From contig NC_015682.1 in NCBI RefSeq assembly GCF_000215975.1, forward strand, positions 992,001 to 1,056,000: a stretch of 64,000 bases of DNA. Reading direction: 5' to 3'. A program made the translations under genes and the position numbers. This document shows positions 9,659 to 17,841 of this stretch, piece by piece (positions within the stretch are counted from its first letter, which is position 1; the number at the start of each line of letters is the position of its first letter). The notes beneath the pieces were generated by a model. The model searched no databases and had not been told where the DNA came from. It was given only the letters and a program-made list of their open reading frames with translations. This stretch comes from Thermodesulfobacterium geofontis OPF15 (lineage in GTDB: Bacteria > Desulfobacterota > Thermodesulfobacteria > Thermodesulfobacteriales > Thermodesulfobacteriaceae).

Positions 9659-9671
9659 AGGAGGTAGGAAT

Positions 9672-10517
9672 ATGTCACACATTACCATGAAACAACTTCT
9701 TGAAGCTGGTGTCCATTTTGGACATCAGACTCGCAGATGGAATCCCAAAATGAAACCTTTTATTTTTGGAGAAAGGAATGGGATTCATATTATTGATTTA
9801 CAACAAACACTTCATTATTTTGAAATTGCTTATGAATTTGTGGTGAATTTAGTTGCTCAGGGAGGGAAAATTTTATTCGTAGGAACAAAAAAACAAGCAC
9901 AAGAAACTGTTAAAGAAGAGGCTGAAAGATGTGGAATGTATTATGTGGTCAATAGGTGGCTTGGTGGAACACTTACCAATTTTAGAACTATAAGACAAAG
10001 TGTAGAAAAGTTAAAAAAACTTGAAACTTGGTTTGAGGATGGAACTATTGAAAGATTTACTAAAAAAGAAAGATTAAGACTTGAAAGATTAAAAAACAAA
10101 TTGGAAAAAAATCTAGCAGGAATAAAAAATATGGAAACTCTTCCTCAAGCTTTATATATAGTTGATCCTGTACATGAAGAAATTGCTGTCAAAGAAGCTA
10201 GAAAATTAGGTATTCCTATTATTGCTATTGTTGATACTAACTGCGATCCTGATCTTATAGATTATATTATTCCTGGAAATGATGATGCTATAAGAGCTAT
10301 CAAACTTATCACTAGTAAAATTGCTGATGCTTGCTTAGAAGGATTGGAAATTTATAAAGAAAGAATAGCAGCTCAAACAGATAAAGAAATTTCTCTTGAA
10401 GAAAAGCTTCCAGAGGAAGAAGAAAAAGTAGACCGAATATTAAAAGAAATTCTTATTGAAGAAGAGAAAGAATTAAGATTTGAAGAGGAAGCAGAAAAAT
10501 TAATGGAAAAAGAATAA
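9672..10517 (+). CDS. rpsB: 30S ribosomal protein S2
   Basis: Structural protein of the small ribosomal subunit, needed for S1 docking. S2 signatures are the start [20 protein letters not shown], the [13 protein letters not shown] motif (about residue 95) and the [19 protein letters not shown] motif. The 281 residues exceed the roughly 240 of E. coli through an acidic, Glu-rich tail after about residue 235. The RBS AAAGGAGGT precedes the ATG by six bases and borders the structured leader. It is first of an eight-gene rightward operon and is followed by tsf, the standard bacterial order. Confidence 0.98.
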   Translation: MSHITMKQLLEAGVHFGHQTRRWNPKMKPFIFGERNGIHIIDLQQTLHYFEIAYEFVVNLVAQGGKILFVGTKKQAQETVKEEAERCGMYYVVNRWLGGTLTNFRTIRQSVEKLKKLETWFEDGTIERFTKKERLRLERLKNKLEKNLAGIKNMETLPQALYIVDPVHEEIAVKEARKLGIPIIAIVDTNCDPDLIDYIIPGNDDAIRAIKLITSKIADACLEGLEIYKERIAAQTDKEISLEEKLPEEEEKVDRILKEILIEEEKELRFEEEAEKLMEKE

Positions 10518-10542
10518 AAATTTTGGCTAAGAGGAGGTTAAA

Positions 10543-11139
10543 ATGGCTGAAATTAGTTTAGAATTGATAAAACAATTGAGAGAAAGAACAGCAGCTGGAT
10601 TTATGGATTGTAAGAAGGCGTTAGAGGAAGCACAAGGAGATATAGAAAAAGCTATAGATATTCTTAGAAAAAAGGGGCTTGCTATTGCTACAAAAAGAGC
10701 AGCTAAGGAGACTTTGGAAGGTGTTGTAGCTGCCTATATTCATAGTAACAGAAAAATTGGAGTATTAGTAGAAGTAAATTGTGAAACAGATTTTGTAGCC
10801 AGAACTTCAGAATTTCAAGAATTTGCCCATAATTTAGCTATGCAGATTGCAGCTACCAATCCTGTTGCTGTTAGTAGAGAACAGGTTCCACCAGAGATAT
10901 TAGAAAGGGAGAAAAAAATATATGAAGAACAATTAAGAGAGGCAGGGAAACCAGAAAATATTATTCCTAAAATAGTTGAAGGGAAACTTGAAAAGTTTTA
11001 TAAAGAAAATGTATTGTTGGAGCAGCCATTTATTAAAAATCCAGACCTTACTATTCAAGATCTTTTAAATGAACTTATGGCTAAAACTGGGGAAAAAATT
11101 GTAATTAAAAGATTTTGTAGATTTCAAGTAGGTGAATAA
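10543..11139 (+). CDS. tsf: Elongation factor Ts
   Basis: Guanine nucleotide exchange factor for EF-Tu. It begins with the UBA-like N-terminal domain (LIKQLRERTAAGFMDCKKAL, containing the TF-Ts signature), followed by the core motif VLVEVNCETDFVARTSEF. At 198 residues it is the short one-core-subdomain form typical of Thermus-like bacteria, not the roughly 280-residue E. coli form. A GAGGAGG-type RBS lies 25 bp after rpsB. Confidence 0.97.
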   Translation: MAEISLELIKQLRERTAAGFMDCKKALEEAQGDIEKAIDILRKKGLAIATKRAAKETLEGVVAAYIHSNRKIGVLVEVNCETDFVARTSEFQEFAHNLAMQIAATNPVAVSREQVPPEILEREKKIYEEQLREAGKPENIIPKIVEGKLEKFYKENVLLEQPFIKNPDLTIQDLLNELMAKTGEKIVIKRFCRFQVGE

Positions 11140-11141
11140 AG

Positions 11142-11858
11142 GTGCAAAAACCTAAATATAAAAGGATCCTCTTAAAAATTTCTGGAGAAGCTCTTTTAGG
11201 AGATAAATCCTTTGGTATAGACCATCAAATTGTAAAGAAAATAGTTGAAGAAATAAAAGAGGTATATCGTCTTGGAATAGAATTAGGAATTGTAGTAGGG
11301 GGAGGGAATATATTTAGAGGTGTTATAGGTCAAGAAAAAGGTATGGATAGAGTAAGAGCAGATTGTATAGGAATGCTTGCAACACTAATTAATGCATTGG
11401 TTATTCAAGATGCTTTAATTTCTCAGAATATTCCTTGTAGAATCATGTCTGCTTTTGAAGTAGTAAAAGCAGGAGAAACTTATATAAGAGAAAAGGCACT
11501 CAAACATTTAGAAAAGGGAAGAATTCTTCTTTTGGCTTGTGGTACAGGAAATCCCTTTTTCACAACAGATACTGCAGCAGTTTTAAGAGCTCTTGAACTT
11601 AACGCAGAAATCTTATTTAAGGCTACTAAAGTAGATGGGGTTTATGATAAAGATCCAGTTAAAGATCCTACAGCTAAAAAATATGATGTTCTTACTTTTG
11701 ATTCCGCTCTTGAAAAAAAGCTTAAAATAATGGATGCAACTGCCTTCTCTTTAGCAAGAGATTATAAACTTCCTGTTTTAGTTTTTAATATCTTAGAATC
11801 AGGAAACATCAAAAAAGCAGTTTTAGGAGAGAAAGTAGGAACTTTAATAACGCCTTAG
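11142..11858 (+). CDS. pyrH: Uridylate kinase
   Basis: Phosphorylates UMP to UDP, feeding RNA and cell-wall precursor pools. The 238 residues of the amino-acid-kinase fold show KRILLKISGEALLG at the N terminus, GIVVGGGNIFRG, and GTGNPFFTTDTAAVLRALE in the nucleotide/UMP-binding region. It starts with GTG only two bases after the tsf stop, so it is probably coupled. The order tsf-pyrH-frr is standard. Confidence 0.97.
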   Translation: MQKPKYKRILLKISGEALLGDKSFGIDHQIVKKIVEEIKEVYRLGIELGIVVGGGNIFRGVIGQEKGMDRVRADCIGMLATLINALVIQDALISQNIPCRIMSAFEVVKAGETYIREKALKHLEKGRILLLACGTGNPFFTTDTAAVLRALELNAEILFKATKVDGVYDKDPVKDPTAKKYDVLTFDSALEKKLKIMDATAFSLARDYKLPVLVFNILESGNIKKAVLGEKVGTLITP

Positions 11859-11877
11859 AAAGGGAGGTGATGAATTT

Positions 11878-12432
11878 GTGAATTCCGCTTTAGAAGAAGT
11901 AAAAAAGAAGATGGAGAAAAGTTTAAAAAATTTTAAAGAAGAGCTTTCTCATATAAGAACAGGTAGAGCCTCAATTGCACTTTTAGAAGCTATTAAAGTG
12001 GATTGTTATGGAACAAAAATGCCTATTCCTCAGATAGCTACTGTAAATGTAGTGGAAGGTAAAATGCTTGTTATACAACCTTGGGATATAAATTTAGTAA
12101 AAGAGATTGAAAAGGCTATTCAAAAATCTGATTTAGGGATTAATCCTACAAGTGATGGAAAAACTATAAAACTTATTATGCCACCTTTGACTGAAGAGAG
12201 AAGAAAAGAACTTATAAAGGTAGCAAGTAAACTTGCAGAAGAAGCAAGAATAGCTATTCGTAATATTAGAAGAGACGTTTTAGAAAAATTTAAAACAGCT
12301 AAGAAAAAAGGAGAAATATCTGAGGATGATTATCTTCAATTAGAAAAAAAGGTCCAGAAATTGACAGATGAATATATTGAAAAGATTAATACAGCTTTAA
12401 AAGAAAAAGAGAAAGAGATTTTAGCTCCTTAA
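11878..12432 (+). CDS. frr: Ribosome recycling factor
   Basis: Splits post-termination ribosomes together with EF-G. The 184 residues fold as a three-helix bundle with a small beta domain. Key motifs are ELSHIRTGRASIALLEAIKV near residue 22 and LTEERRKELIKVASKLAEEA (about 103-122). It starts with GTG at 11878, preceded by the strong RBS GGGAGGTGAT. It sits between pyrH and uppS with a one-base gap downstream. Confidence 0.97.
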   Translation: MNSALEEVKKKMEKSLKNFKEELSHIRTGRASIALLEAIKVDCYGTKMPIPQIATVNVVEGKMLVIQPWDINLVKEIEKAIQKSDLGINPTSDGKTIKLIMPPLTEERRKELIKVASKLAEEARIAIRNIRRDVLEKFKTAKKKGEISEDDYLQLEKKVQKLTDEYIEKINTALKEKEKEILAP

Positions 12433-12433
12433 A

Positions 12434-13183
12434 ATGGAAAATTCCTTAAATGATTCTTCAATAATTTTAGATCCTTCAAAACTTCCTAAACATGTAGCTA
12501 TTATTATGGATGGTAATGGAAGATGGGCAAAAAGCAGAGGTTTACCAAGAGTTTATGGTCACAAAAAAGGTGCAGAAGTAGCGAAAACAATTGTTTATAA
12601 AACTAAAGAGTTAGGTATTCCCTATCTTACTCTTTTTGCCTTTTCAAAAGAAAACTGGCTTCGCCCTAAAGAGGAAGTTGAAACCCTTCTTGAATTGTTA
12701 AAAATCTATTTAGATGCAGAATTTGAAAGAATGAAAAATGAAGGAATAAAGTTTAAAGTAATAGGAGATAAAGAAGATTTTCCAGAAGAACTAAAGCATA
12801 AATTAGAGTTTATTGAAAAAGCTACAGAAAATAATGACAAAATGGTTTTATGTATGGCTTTAAGCTATGGAGGAAAAGCTGAAATAATTAAGGCTACAAA
12901 AAAAATAGCTGAAGAAGTTAAAAAAGAAAAAATTCTTCCAGAAAATATAGATGAAAATCTTTTTAGAAAGTTTTTAGATACCAAAGATATTCCTGATCCA
13001 GATCTTCTTATAAGAACAAGTGGTGAGATGAGAATTTCTAACTTTTTACTTTTTCAATTAGCTTATACAGAATTTTATTTCACACCTGTTTATTGGCCAG
13101 ATTTTGATGAAAAGGAATATTTAAAGGCTCTTTATTCTTATCAGCAAAGAGAAAGGAGATTTGGTAAAGTTTATGAACCTTAA
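12434..13183 (+). CDS. uppS: Isoprenyl transferase (undecaprenyl diphosphate synthase family)
   Basis: Cis-prenyltransferase making the C55 lipid carrier for peptidoglycan and glycans. The 249 residues show the substrate-binding HVAIIMDGNGRWAKSRG with the catalytic Asp, the GHKKGAE motif, and LTLFAFSKENWLRP. Near the C terminus, DPDLLIRTSGEMRISNFLLF carries the expected Arg/Ser pair. It lies one base after frr and overlaps cdsA by 11 bp. The product may also supply the lipid carrier for the STT3 enzyme at 27718-29802. Confidence 0.96.
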   Translation: MENSLNDSSIILDPSKLPKHVAIIMDGNGRWAKSRGLPRVYGHKKGAEVAKTIVYKTKELGIPYLTLFAFSKENWLRPKEEVETLLELLKIYLDAEFERMKNEGIKFKVIGDKEDFPEELKHKLEFIEKATENNDKMVLCMALSYGGKAEIIKATKKIAEEVKKEKILPENIDENLFRKFLDTKDIPDPDLLIRTSGEMRISNFLLFQLAYTEFYFTPVYWPDFDEKEYLKALYSYQQRERRFGKVYEP

Positions 13184-13955
13184 AAGAGTAATTACCGCTA
13201 TTACCCTTTTTCCTCTTCTTGTTTTAGTTTTATTAAAGGCAAGTTTATTTATCATTTTTCTTATTATTCTCCTTTCTACCTCTTTGTGTTTTTATGAATG
13301 GAAAAATCTTTATGAAATTCCCTTTTCTTTATGGTTAATAGGTGAAATACTTCTTATAATTAGTTTTTTAGCTATTTTTTTATATAATTCTTCAGTTTTT
13401 TATATTTTCTACTTTTTCCTTTTTTTTTCTTTCCTTCCACACTTATTCAAATATGAAAAAGAAGAATTTAAAAAAACCTTTTTTCCTTTTCTTATAGGTC
13501 TCATATATATTTTTATAGGATTTTATCCTTTTTGGGAGATTTTAAAAAATTTTGAAAGGAAATATTTAGTTTATTTTTTTTCTGTTATCTTTGCTAATGA
13601 TACAGGAGCTTATTTAATAGGAAAAATTTTTGGAAAAACCCCATTTTTTTCAAAAATTTCACCTAAAAAAACATGGGAAGGATTTTTTGGGGGAATTATT
13701 TTTGCATTAGTAATAGCTTTCTTTTTAAACTATTATTGGGGACTTTTTGAAAGTCCTATTAATCTTTTTATTGCTTCAATTCTTTCTTTTGTAGGAAGTA
13801 TAGGAGATCTCCTTGAATCGGCTTTTAAAAGAGTTGTAGATAAAAAGGATTCAGGAAAAATTATTATAGGTCACGGTGGATTACTTGATAGATTAGATAG
13901 TGTTTTACTTTCTTCTCCACTTTTTTTAATAATTCTAAAAATTAAATTTATTTAA
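13173..13955 (+). CDS. cdsA: Phosphatidate cytidylyltransferase
   Basis: Makes CDP-diacylglycerol from phosphatidic acid and CTP in the inner membrane, the branch point of phospholipid synthesis. About seven hydrophobic helices are followed by the CDS signature in the C-terminal third (SPKKTWEGFFGG, then GDLLESAFKRVVDKKDSGKI and GHGGLLDRLDS). I chose the ATG at 13173 (260 aa). The upstream TTG at 13161 sits only one base after the SD AAAGGAGA (13152-13159), too close to be used. The start overlaps the uppS 3' end. Confidence 0.93.
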   Translation: MNLKRVITAITLFPLLVLVLLKASLFIIFLIILLSTSLCFYEWKNLYEIPFSLWLIGEILLIISFLAIFLYNSSVFYIFYFFLFFSFLPHLFKYEKEEFKKTFFPFLIGLIYIFIGFYPFWEILKNFERKYLVYFFSVIFANDTGAYLIGKIFGKTPFFSKISPKKTWEGFFGGIIFALVIAFFLNYYWGLFESPINLFIASILSFVGSIGDLLESAFKRVVDKKDSGKIIIGHGGLLDRLDSVLLSSPLFLIILKIKFI

Positions 13956-13959
13956 TGAT

Positions 13960-14568
13960 ATGATTCTTTCCCTTGAGGAAGCCTATTTTCTTTTAGAAAA
14001 AGAAAAGGTTCCGGAACATATTATAAAACATTCAGAAAAGGTAGCTCTCATTTCTTTATTTATCGGTTGTTTTTTAAAGGAAAGGGGAGAAAAAATTGAT
14101 ACTCAACTTTTAGTAGTAGGGGCTCTTCTTCATGATATAAAAAAATATGAGTCGCTCTTAACAGGAGAAAATCATGCTCTTCTTGGATATGAGTTTATGA
14201 AAAAATTAGGTTATAAAAGAATAGGAGAGATTATAAAAGCTCACATTTATTTGGAGATAAATTCTTTTAATCTTCCTGTAACCGAAGAAGAAATAGTTCA
14301 TTATGCAGATAAAAGGGTAATGCATGATAAAATAGTTACTTTAAAAGATAGATTTGAAGATTTAAAAAAGAGATATGGTAAAAATGAACAAACTATTTCA
14401 AGATTAGAAGCATTAGAAAAATTAAATTATTTAATTGAGAAACGCATTTTTAGCAGAATCCCTTTTACACCTGATAAAATAATAGAGTTAGAAAAAATAA
14501 AGGAGGTAAGGGATGTCCTCTATAGGTGTATTAAAGATTGCTCTTCTTGCTGGTGGAACCTCATCTGA
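13960..14568 (+). CDS. HD-domain phosphohydrolase of unknown substrate
   Basis: A 202-residue protein of the HD superfamily. The metal-binding His/Asp residues are in HSEKVALISLFIG and ALLHDIKKYESLL (the HD doublet, about residue 65), followed by a conserved His and Asp in KAHIYLE and HYADKRVMHD. Such proteins hydrolyse phosphate esters, often of nucleotides. No specific substrate can be assigned. It takes the place between cdsA and ddl where dxr often sits. No clear RBS precedes the ATG. Its last 56 bp overlap ddl in another frame, a large overlap that may reflect a run-on C terminus. Confidence 0.8.
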   Translation: MILSLEEAYFLLEKEKVPEHIIKHSEKVALISLFIGCFLKERGEKIDTQLLVVGALLHDIKKYESLLTGENHALLGYEFMKKLGYKRIGEIIKAHIYLEINSFNLPVTEEEIVHYADKRVMHDKIVTLKDRFEDLKKRYGKNEQTISRLEALEKLNYLIEKRIFSRIPFTPDKIIELEKIKEVRDVLYRCIKDCSSCWWNLI

Positions 14569-15451
14569 AAGGGAAGTATCTTTAAAGGGAGCAGAAGTAG
14601 TAAAAAAAGCTTTAGAAAAGTTAGGGCATAAATATGAATTTTTTGATCCAGCTCAAGATCTTCCTAAACTTGCTCAAAGAGCAAAAGAGTTTGATTGTGC
14701 TTTTTTAGTAGTTCATGGACCAGGAGGAGAAGATGGTACTTTGCAAGGTTTTTTAGATTCTATAGGACTTCCTTATCAAGGAGCAGGGGTTTTAGGAAGT
14801 GCTCTTGCTATGCATAAAGGAATATCTAAAAGTCTATATAAACTTGCTGGACTTAATGTTCCTGAAGGAAAAACTTTTTCAAAAGATTCTTCCTTTGAAA
14901 TAATAAAAACTTATGGAGAAAAAATTGGTTTCCCCTTGGTTGTTAAACCTGCTACACAGGGTTCAAGTATTGGGTTAAGTGTTGTCAAAGATAAAAAAGA
15001 TCTTAAAAAGGCTGTTGAAGCAGCTTTTAATGTGGATAGGGAAATAATTTTAGAAAAATATCTTAAAGGGAAAGAAATAACAGTAGGTATTTTAGATGAT
15101 AAACCTTTACCAGTAGTAGAAATAGTCCCAAAGGTTTCGGAGATTTTTGATTACGAAACTAAATATACTCCAGGTCTTTCAGAAGAAATTTGCCCTGCAA
15201 GACTTTCAGAAAGACTGACTAAAAAAGCTCAAGAATATGGACTTATAGCTCATAAAACATTAAAGCTAAGGCATTACAGTAGAACTGATATGATTATAGT
15301 AGAAGATGAAATTTATGTACTTGAAACTAATACCATTCCTGGTATGACAGAAACAAGTCTTTTACCTCTTGCAGCAAAAGTTGCAGGTTATAGTTTTCCT
15401 GCGCTAATTCAGAAATTATTAGAATTAACTTTAAGAGATAAAAATACCTAA
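14513..15451 (+). CDS. ddl: D-alanine--D-alanine ligase
   Basis: ATP-grasp ligase forming D-Ala-D-Ala for peptidoglycan. The 312 residues start with LKIALLAGGTSSEREVSLKG and include HGPGGEDGTLQG, PLVVKPATQGSSIGLSVV in the ATP-grasp region, and ETNTIPGMTETSLLP at the end. Those motifs carry the conserved Glu, Arg and Asn positions. The ATG at 14513 is fixed by the RBS AGGAGG at 14501-14506. The gene closes the rpsB operon. Its stop overlaps the convergent next gene by four bases. Confidence 0.95.
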   Translation: MSSIGVLKIALLAGGTSSEREVSLKGAEVVKKALEKLGHKYEFFDPAQDLPKLAQRAKEFDCAFLVVHGPGGEDGTLQGFLDSIGLPYQGAGVLGSALAMHKGISKSLYKLAGLNVPEGKTFSKDSSFEIIKTYGEKIGFPLVVKPATQGSSIGLSVVKDKKDLKKAVEAAFNVDREIILEKYLKGKEITVGILDDKPLPVVEIVPKVSEIFDYETKYTPGLSEEICPARLSERLTKKAQEYGLIAHKTLKLRHYSRTDMIIVEDEIYVLETNTIPGMTETSLLPLAAKVAGYSFPALIQKLLELTLRDKNT

Positions 15452-15837
15452 GAATAAAATCCCTGTTTTATTTTTTGAGCTTCAATTCCTATAAAAAATG
15501 TCCAATCTTTTAAAAGATTTTTTAATGAAGAATCAGGTAAGGTTTCTAAAATTTTATTTATTTCCAAAGCTTGTGCTAAAATAAAATCTCCAATAGTCTC
15601 AGAGGAGGCCTCATTTAATTCTAAATTGGTGATATTTTCTAAAATTTCAAAACTTTTTTCTAATTTTTGATATACCAAATTAATTCTTTCTTTTTGAGTT
15701 TTTCCTAAAAGTTCTTTTTTTTCTATTTCAGAAAGAGCAACTTTTAAATATTCTTCAAAAAGATTTTTTCCACTCTTTGAAGTTATAGATTCAGTAGTAA
15801 AATTAATTGGAAAAATAAATTTTGAATATATTTTCAT
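15448..15837 (-). CDS. Hypothetical protein, small helical
   Basis: I do not recognise a family. From the ATG at 15837 it has 129 residues, predicted mostly helical, with many Glu/Lys and no membrane segment or cysteine cluster. A longer frame to 15888 exists, but the minus-strand SD AGGGAG lies six bases before the 15837 ATG and fixes the start there. The gene faces ddl convergently and is divergent from the BON lipoprotein gene. The two start codons are only 12 bp apart. Confidence 0.65.
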   Translation of the reverse strand: MKIYSKFIFPINFTTESITSKSGKNLFEEYLKVALSEIEKKELLGKTQKERINLVYQKLEKSFEILENITNLELNEASSETIGDFILAQALEINKILETLPDSSLKNLLKDWTFFIGIEAQKIKQGFYS

Positions 15838-15849
15838 AAGGGGCTCCCT
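15838..15849. promoter_or_regulatory. Overlapping Shine-Dalgarno sites of two divergent genes
   Basis: The 12 bp between the two start codons read AAGGGGCTCCCT. On the plus strand AAGGGG is the SD for the BON gene. On the minus strand AGGGAG is the SD for the hypothetical gene. No promoter fits between the starts, so each mRNA leader must be antisense to the other gene. Confidence 0.65.
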
Positions 15850-16470
15850 ATGAATAAATATTTTAATAGTATTATCGGAAAATTTCAAGAAAATTTAAAA
15901 ATTTTCAGTTTGATCTATTTTCTAATCTTAGTTCTTAATATTTCAGGTTGTGGTTGGCTTATAGTAGGAGGAGGAACTGCATATGAAGGTTATAAAGTAG
16001 GATCAGATCCAAGAAGTATAGGAACTCAAATAGATGATGCAACAATTACTGCTAAAGTAAAATTAAAACTTATTGAAGACCCAATAACCAAGGCTCGTAA
16101 AATCGATGTAGATACAGTAAATGGTGTAGTTACTTTAACTGGAGTTGTAGAAAGTGAGAAAGAAATAAAAAGAGCTATAGAAATTGCAAAAAATGTTAAG
16201 GGAGTTAAAAAGGTAGTTAATAATTTAAGAGTAGAAAAAAGAGGAATAACTTCTTATCTTTCTGATAAAGAAATTACTACAAAGGTTAAACTTAAATTAA
16301 TAGAGGATCCAGATTTAAAAGCACTTTCCATCGATGTAGATACAGTAAATGGTGTAGTTACTTTAACTGGAGTTGTAGAAAGTGAGTATCAAAAGAAAAA
16401 GGCTATAGAACACGCTAAAAGTGTTTCTGGAGTAGTAAAAGTAATTGATAATCTTCAAATTAAAAAATAA
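15850..16470 (+). CDS. BON-domain lipoprotein (OsmY-like)
   Basis: Predicted envelope lipoprotein of 206 residues. A hydrophobic segment (IFSLIYFLILVLNISGC) ends in the lipobox ISGC, with Cys at about residue 34. Two BON domains follow (about 60-130 and 135-206), each containing TAKVKLKLIEDP or TTKVKLKLIEDP and the identical block IDVDTVNGVVTLTGVVESE. BON domains bind membranes or other envelope components in OsmY/DolP-type proteins. The repeat is identical at the DNA level for 57 bp. A glycine-rich stretch (VGGGTAYEGYKVGSDP) follows the Cys, as in many OsmY-like lipoproteins. Confidence 0.9.
   Translation: MNKYFNSIIGKFQENLKIFSLIYFLILVLNISGCGWLIVGGGTAYEGYKVGSDPRSIGTQIDDATITAKVKLKLIEDPITKARKIDVDTVNGVVTLTGVVESEKEIKRAIEIAKNVKGVKKVVNNLRVEKRGITSYLSDKEITTKVKLKLIEDPDLKALSIDVDTVNGVVTLTGVVESEYQKKKAIEHAKSVSGVVKVIDNLQIKK
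16102..16158 (+). repeat. 57-bp exact direct repeat, copy 1 (BON domain 1)
   Basis: It runs from ATCGATGTAG to AAAGTGAG and is identical base for base to 16330-16386. It encodes the central strand-turn-strand of the first BON domain. Confidence 0.95.
16330..16386 (+). repeat. 57-bp exact direct repeat, copy 2 (BON domain 2)
   Basis: Second copy of the 16102-16158 block, encoding the same 19 residues in the second BON domain. The flanking domain sequence has diverged between the copies, so the identity looks like recent gene conversion, a recent local duplication, or strong constraint. Confidence 0.95.
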
Positions 16471-16474
16471 AAGG

Positions 16475-17395
16475 CTAAGGCTGATAATTTTTTCCTTGAT
16501 ATAGATTTCTTTCACTCATAAATTTTCTTAATAAATTAATAACTTCCATTTTCTTTGAAACCCAAGTAGGTGCTAAAATATCTTCTTCTTTTGCTTCTGA
16601 ACATACTCTATGAATAACTGTTGAAGGTGGAAGATAAGTTAGAGCTAAAGCAACGAGTTCTACATATTCCTCCATTTCAAGAGGCTTATATTCTCCTTTT
16701 AAATACATTTCTTCCATTTTAGAACCTTTTGGAATATAGAGGGCGTGAAATTTTATTCCATCTATTTTAAGTTTAGCTAATGTTTTCACAGTTTCCATCA
16801 TCATTTCTTTTGTTTCCTTAGGTAATCCAAAAATAATATGCACTACTACTGGAATATCATTTTCTTTGAGAAGATGATAAGCTTTTAAAAAATCTTCAAA
16901 AGTATGCCCTCTATTAATTAGTTTTAAGGTTTCATTATATATGCTTTGGAGTCCTAATTCTATCCATAAATAATAACCTTTTTCTTGGTAGGTTTTAAGA
17001 AGGTTTACTACATTTTCGTCTATACAATCAGGACGAGTCCCTATTGCTAATCCTACTATAGAAGGGTCCATAAAGACTATGTCATAAAGTTCTTTAAGTT
17101 TTTCTAAAGGAGCATAAGTGTTAGAGAAAGACTGAAAATAAGCTACAAATTTTTTAAAATTTTTCTTTTTAAAAAGTTCAAGAAAATACCTCAATTGTTC
17201 ATTTAAGGATTTTCCCTCTATATAAAGTCCTGTTCCAGAACCCTTAGGATCACAATATATGCATCCTCCTAAACCTTTAGTTCCGTCTCTATTAGGACAG
17301 GTTAACCCTGCATCTAAGGGAATTTTTTTTACTTTTTCTCCAAACTTTTCTTTTAAAAACTCATTTAAGGTATAATAAAGCTTCTGGGTATTCAT
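16475..17395 (-). CDS. TIGR01212-type radical SAM protein (YhcC-like)
   Basis: Radical S-adenosylmethionine enzyme of 306 residues. The cluster cysteines are in LTCPNRDGTKGLGGCIYCDP (C-x11-C-x2-C, a spacing that fits the YhcC/TIGR01212 subgroup and not the common C-x3-C-x2-C). Further motifs are YFQSFSNTYAPLEKL, GLAIGTRPDCID and VHIIFGLPKETKEMM. The reaction is unknown for the family. Members have been linked to tRNA or sulphur metabolism only by context. No SD precedes the ATG, and the inferred -10 box ends seven bases before it, suggesting a leaderless mRNA. Confidence 0.9.
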   Translation of the reverse strand: MNTQKLYYTLNEFLKEKFGEKVKKIPLDAGLTCPNRDGTKGLGGCIYCDPKGSGTGLYIEGKSLNEQLRYFLELFKKKNFKKFVAYFQSFSNTYAPLEKLKELYDIVFMDPSIVGLAIGTRPDCIDENVVNLLKTYQEKGYYLWIELGLQSIYNETLKLINRGHTFEDFLKAYHLLKENDIPVVVHIIFGLPKETKEMMMETVKTLAKLKIDGIKFHALYIPKGSKMEEMYLKGEYKPLEMEEYVELVALALTYLPPSTVIHRVCSEAKEEDILAPTWVSKKMEVINLLRKFMSERNLYQGKNYQP

Positions 17396-17401
17396 ATTTT
17401 T

Positions 17402-17430
17402 AAAATAAGATAATTTAAGGAAAAATTCAA
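17402..17430 (-). promoter_or_regulatory. Promoter of radical SAM gene, probably leaderless
   Basis: On the minus strand, TTGAAT (17430-17425), a 17-bp spacer, and TATTTT (17407-17402). The ATG begins seven bases after the -10 box, where transcription would start. No SD is present, consistent with leaderless translation. Confidence 0.5.
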
Positions 17431-17516
17431 CTCTGTATCTATTTGTTGTGGTTATTATTTTAGAAAAATTTGCGAAAATATGTTTTTTATTGATTTTTAA
17501 AATTAAAGGTTTTAAA

Positions 17517-17545
17517 TTGTTTTTATGGTAATTAAAATTTATAAA
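17517..17545 (+). promoter_or_regulatory. Candidate promoter of the DUF2934 gene
   Basis: TTGTTT at 17517-17522, a 17-bp spacer, and TATAAA at 17540-17545. The predicted start (about 17552) falls at the SD GGGAGG (17550-17555), giving a leader of about ten bases before the GTG. Confidence 0.45.
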
Positions 17546-17561
17546 ATCTGGGAGGATAATT

Positions 17562-17831
17562 GTGGATAAAAAAGCTTTAGAAGAAGAAATCAGAAAGGTA
17601 GCTTATGAGCTTTATGTGAAAAGTGGATATGTACCAGGGAGAGATTTAGAAAATTGGTTAGAGGCTGAAAGAATAGTTTTGGCTAAATACGGATTAACTC
17701 CAGAGGAGATGACTCAAGAATCAAGTCTTTCTTCAAACTTTGAAGGAAAGCCTAAGTCAAAAACAAGATGTAGAAAAAAGGTAAAAGAAGGAGCTACCAA
17801 AGGAAAAGGTAAATGTAAGAAAAAAGGATAG
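17562..17831 (+). CDS. DUF2934 domain protein with basic tail
   Basis: An 89-residue protein. Residues 5-40 (IRKVAYELYVKSGYVPGRDL, then ENWLEAERIVLAKYG) match the DUF2934 pattern, whose function is unknown. The tail is strongly basic (KCKKKG, many Lys) with two or three Cys and may bind nucleic acid, which is inference. It starts with GTG after SD GGGAGG. It stops ten bases from the convergent P-type ATPase gene. Confidence 0.85.
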   Translation: MDKKALEEEIRKVAYELYVKSGYVPGRDLENWLEAERIVLAKYGLTPEEMTQESSLSSNFEGKPKSKTRCRKKVKEGATKGKGKCKKKG

Positions 17832-17841
17832 TTCCCAAATT

